DNA of 64,000 bases from an uncultured Bradyrhizobium sp. Its GTDB lineage: Bacteria > Pseudomonadota > Alphaproteobacteria > Rhizobiales > Xanthobacteraceae. The DNA is taken from NCBI RefSeq assembly GCF_947648125.1, contig NZ_CANSMR010000001.1, forward strand, positions 496,001 to 560,000, given 5' to 3'. Of this stretch, positions 61,941-64,000 are shown one piece after another; position 1 is the first letter of the stretch; every line of letters starts with the position of its first letter. The notes below the pieces were generated by a model. The model did not search any database. It saw only the letters and a program-made list of their open reading frames with translations, and was not told the origin of the DNA. The position numbers and the translations under genes are program-made.

Positions 61941-62285
61941 TCAGACTCTTAAACCGATCGTCCTGCAATGAGCATCCGCTGGCCACCTATTGGGAAGCTG
62001 CGGCGGTCATCCTTGGTACCTTTCCGATGAAGATTACAATAAGTGGATGCTGCGAACGCCAGACGGCGGAGACCGCCGCCTAGCGCAGCGCGAGTGAGCT
62101 AGCTCCGCGCAATCCGTTCGACGCGATCTCGCCTCGGAGCCTTGTGCCCGTCTAGGTAGGCTGGCATGTCGAGCGACAACGGGGCGACCTGCGCTTGTTG
62201 GCTCGCTCCCGCCACTCGCCCATGGCTTCTTCACATCTAGCGCAAGTCTGTAGAGATCGCGTCGGAAACTTCCCCCAACGCCAGT
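61941..62285. other. Accessory-region spacer with decayed fragments
   Basis: About 345 bp without an intact gene. It contains a fragment at 62108-62187 that is a diverged copy of 62988-63064; on the minus strand it reads VAPLSLDMPAYLDGHKAPRR before a stop. No tRNA or att core was identifiable. Confidence 0.5.
62108..62187 (-). repeat. Diverged duplicated fragment, copy A
   Basis: Aligns by eye with 62988-63064 (shared CTCGGAGC, AGGTNGG and TCGAGNGACAANGG blocks). The minus-strand translation ending ...APLSLDMPAYLDG matches APLSLDDPTYLEG of copy B. Probably the remains of a duplicated gene end. Confidence 0.6.
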
Positions 62286-62798
62286 CTACGGCATGAATAT
62301 CTGCGCCACGCTCAGATTCAACCCGTAGGATGCACCGGTCGGATAGGGAGGAATGGGCTGATCCGGCCATTCGCCCTTGCCATTATCACCGCGGAGCCAC
62401 GCCCACTGCGTTACCCCATTGACGCAGGGAGCGATCGCGGTGCCATTCGTGCGCGACCCGCCAGTAGGTAATACCGAGATTGTCTGGTTAACATAACTGC
62501 CGGGTGTGTACACGGAAGCGCCAGATGCGGGTGACCGGAATGCCACCGCAAGGTCGGCGATGCTTGTTCCTGTCCCGCTGGTGATGATCAAAAAACCCCG
62601 AATATCGACCGCGAGCGCCGTCGCTGGCACTCCGATGCTTTTCAAGTCTAGGTCGTGCCATGCGTTCGGGGTTGGGATCGCACCTGCGGGTTGGCCGCAT
62701 AGTTGGAAAACGCCAGTAGCAGTATTGAGAAAGACAGCGGGGAATTCGACGGGGGACAGTGAAGGTATCAGGACATTGGTCGCGGTCTGCCATGGCAT
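62286..62798 (-). CDS. Orphan protein of unknown function (170 aa)
   Basis: ATG 62798 has AGGGAA upstream. The product is rich in Gly, Thr, Pro and Ala with short beta-type stretches (LNTATGVFQLCGQPAGAIPTPNAWHDLDLKSIGVPATALAVDIRGFLIITSGTGTSIADLAVAF) and resembles phage tail-fibre or carbohydrate-binding beta-sandwich proteins in style only. No signal peptide or membrane helix. It is flanked on both sides by copies A and B of a decayed fragment, suggesting that it is cargo of a mobile or duplicated unit. Confidence 0.6.
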   Translation of the reverse strand: MPWQTATNVLIPSLSPVEFPAVFLNTATGVFQLCGQPAGAIPTPNAWHDLDLKSIGVPATALAVDIRGFLIITSGTGTSIADLAVAFRSPASGASVYTPGSYVNQTISVLPTGGSRTNGTAIAPCVNGVTQWAWLRGDNGKGEWPDQPIPPYPTGASYGLNLSVAQIFMP

Positions 62799-62987
62799 TG
62801 AGGTGGTTCCCTAGGTTAATTAGCTTGTGGGCGATTGCGCCACGGCGACACTTGACATGCGAACTTCGCCAAACGTGTGACAATCTAAGATTGATGTATA
62901 GTAAAATAGGCATGAGGGTTGTGAGTAGCGGTGAGGCACTAGGCGGCGCCGCTGCCGCCTGGTGGTGTGCTCGCTACCGTCGCTCTT

Positions 62988-63064
62988 GCAAGCGCTCCGA
63001 CACAGTCTCACCTCGGAGCATCATACCTTCCAAGTAGGTCGGATCGTCGAGTGACAATGGTGCG
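62988..63064 (-). repeat. Diverged duplicated fragment, copy B
   Basis: Counterpart of 62108-62187. On the minus strand it reads APLSLDDPTYLEGMMLRGET followed by VSERLQERR and a stop, a more complete gene end than copy A. Both copies lie in the same orientation and flank the orphan gene. Confidence 0.6.
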
Positions 63065-63754
63065 TCTATCCGACCGCGCGCAATCGTTGGGTAGTCGCGG
63101 CTGTGTTTCCGGCAGAGCTATTTGGCCCGGCCCGGTGCATCATCGGGACGGAGCGTGTGCGAAGCTAGTTCCATCCAGAGGTCGCGCGCGTGCTGGGGGG
63201 AGGTATCGCGGTGAGCCATTCGAAGCCGCCGGCCTTGGGCTCATAGAACGGGATCTTCTTTGCTGCCGTGACGCTGTTTCTGGCGCAAGAACGGTACTCC
63301 GCACCGGCGTAACACCACTGGAAGCTTTGCAACGAGTGGAAGCTTCCGGGGAGGCGCTCGCTGCGCATGATTCGTTGTCGTCCGGTCGCGTGACGCGCAA
63401 GAGGTCCAAAGCCAGCTAGGATTTCGAACGCCATCGACCATCGCATGCCAGTCGGGTGCCGCGCTGCTTTGCGGATGGCTTCCACTCAGGCTCTTTCAAC
63501 TCGCAGCACCGCTGCGGCTTACTTGCTGCTGGTCTGACCGGTTAGACGTTCTAATCCCGGTGAGGGCGAATGTTTGGAGAGCGGTCGCGCGACAAAACCG
63601 ATGTGCTCTCAGCGCCATTCCGGCGTGCCTATGTTGCAAAAAGAAAGTTAGTTTTGGAAAAGTTGTAGATCTGGTTGACGGCTCGCACAGGTTTTGTATC
63701 TAGAGGTTGTATTCTGTTGCCGAGTTTTGCGCCGATTGGAAGGGGAGTTGGGGG
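63065..63754. other. Accessory-region spacer, no firm gene
   Basis: About 690 bp. A minus-strand frame at 63165-63485 (106 codons, with SVTAAKKIPFYEPKAGGFEW) is possible but lacks a clear ribosome site and looks truncated; I do not call it. The last 150 bp are AT-richer than the rest of the window and should carry the promoter of the SpvB/RHS gene. Confidence 0.45.
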
Positions 63755-64000
63755 ATGCAGGTGGATAGCATCGTTGGCCGTCGCCAACGCGTGTTTGCGT
63801 ACGTGTCCAAGGCGGTTTTTGCTCTATCTGCTTTTCATCTAGCTTTGCTTCCAACTGGCGCCTCTTCAGGTACGATGGCGCTTCAGGGCCAGTTCACAGT
63901 TGGTCAGAGTGGGGCCGGCACCTACAGTATTCCTATCGCGGTGCCGCCAGGAACGGCCGGCATGGCTCCGACTCTGTCTCTCCAATACAGCAGTCAAGAT
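63755..64000 (+). CDS. SpvB/RHS-type large toxin or wall-associated protein, N-terminal 82 codons (runs off window)
   Basis: ATG 63755 is preceded by GGGGAG and GGGGG runs. A signal-like hydrophobic stretch (VFALSAFHLALLP) leads to FTVGQSGAGTYSIPIAVPPGTAG followed by MAPTLSLQYSSQD, the typical opening of SpvB-domain proteins such as TcdB/TcaC-type insecticidal toxin components and large YD/RHS-repeat proteins. Such proteins are usually over 1,500 residues and carry a variable toxin at the C-terminus. The frame is open to the window end. The exported form suggests a secreted or surface polymorphic toxin; that is inference. Confidence 0.82.
   Translation, partial: MQVDSIVGRRQRVFAYVSKAVFALSAFHLALLPTGASSGTMALQGQFTVGQSGAGTYSIPIAVPPGTAGMAPTLSLQYSSQD

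Noticed and set aside
63165-63485. 106-codon minus-strand open frame in the accessory region
   Set aside because: Some protein-like stretches, but no ribosome site, no recognisable family and nearby decay; left uncalled.
1-64000. CRISPR array, rRNA or tRNA genes
   Set aside because: No regularly spaced direct repeats and no cloverleaf or rRNA-like sequence was seen on either strand.

Overview
The window is high-GC chromosomal DNA from an alphaproteobacterium, most likely Bradyrhizobium or a close relative in the Nitrobacteraceae. Three things point there: a xoxF-xoxG-class III alcohol dehydrogenase-gfa methanol/formaldehyde block, the many ABC/TRAP-linked CoA-ester catabolic operons, and several families of imperfect palindromic intergenic repeats. 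This is inference from protein and repeat style; no rRNA or tRNA gene is present to confirm it.

Layout. 1-3.3 kb: C1 oxidation (end of XoxF, cytochrome c XoxG, S-(hydroxymethyl)glutathione dehydrogenase, Gfa). 3.4-10.4 kb: a secreted unknown, an epoxide hydrolase-like enzyme, a membrane metallophosphoesterase, an AI-2E-type permease, a GNAT, a 42-residue membrane protein and an IalB-like protein. 10.4-15.3 kb: a large autotransporter preceded by a winged-helix/TPR-like regulator. 15.3-19.7 kb: repeats, a double-GAF protein, a class II aldolase-like protein, a GST-like protein and a DsbA-fold isomerase. 20.2-25.0 kb (minus strand): a four-gene operon of acyl-CoA synthetase, TetR, SDR and Baeyer-Villiger-type monooxygenase. 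It is divergent from a nine-gene plus-strand operon (25.2-33.3 kb) encoding a branched-chain-type ABC importer and CoA-transferase, enoyl-CoA hydratase, MaoC and CitE enzymes. A 27-bp near-perfect palindrome sits between the two operons. 33.3-38.5 kb (minus): a TRAP operon with two dctP genes and a second CoA-transferase. 38.9-44.0 kb: a CreBC-like two-component system, a membrane-anchored GH3 enzyme and OpgC.

44.1-46.6 kb is a compact regulatory module. It holds a LexA/CI-type self-cleaving repressor with four copies of a 15-bp operator (two inside sigma70-like promoters), a GcrA-like protein and two unknowns. 46.9-54.9 kb carries a Gfa-like protein, a third CoA-transferase, and an operon combining a YqcI/YcgG-family (putative heme N-oxygenase) protein, a cupin, an MFS exporter and a GNAT-like protein. 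That operon is divergent from a GlxA-type regulator and an FMN hydroxy-acid oxidase. 55-58 kb is a run of very small genes, including a phasin, with promoter-like repeats and a possible small RNA. 58.5-61 kb is a two-component flavin monooxygenase, its reductase and a TetR.

From 60.97 kb the sequence changes to an accessory region: a decayed tyrosine recombinase, diverged duplicated fragments around an orphan gene, and the first 82 codons of a large SpvB/RHS-type protein that runs off the window end.

The strongest candidates for undescribed biology are the cleavable-repressor module at 44.1-46.6 kb, the YqcI/YcgG operon at 49.4-52.5 kb, and the combined ABC/TRAP CoA-ester pathway at 25-38.5 kb.
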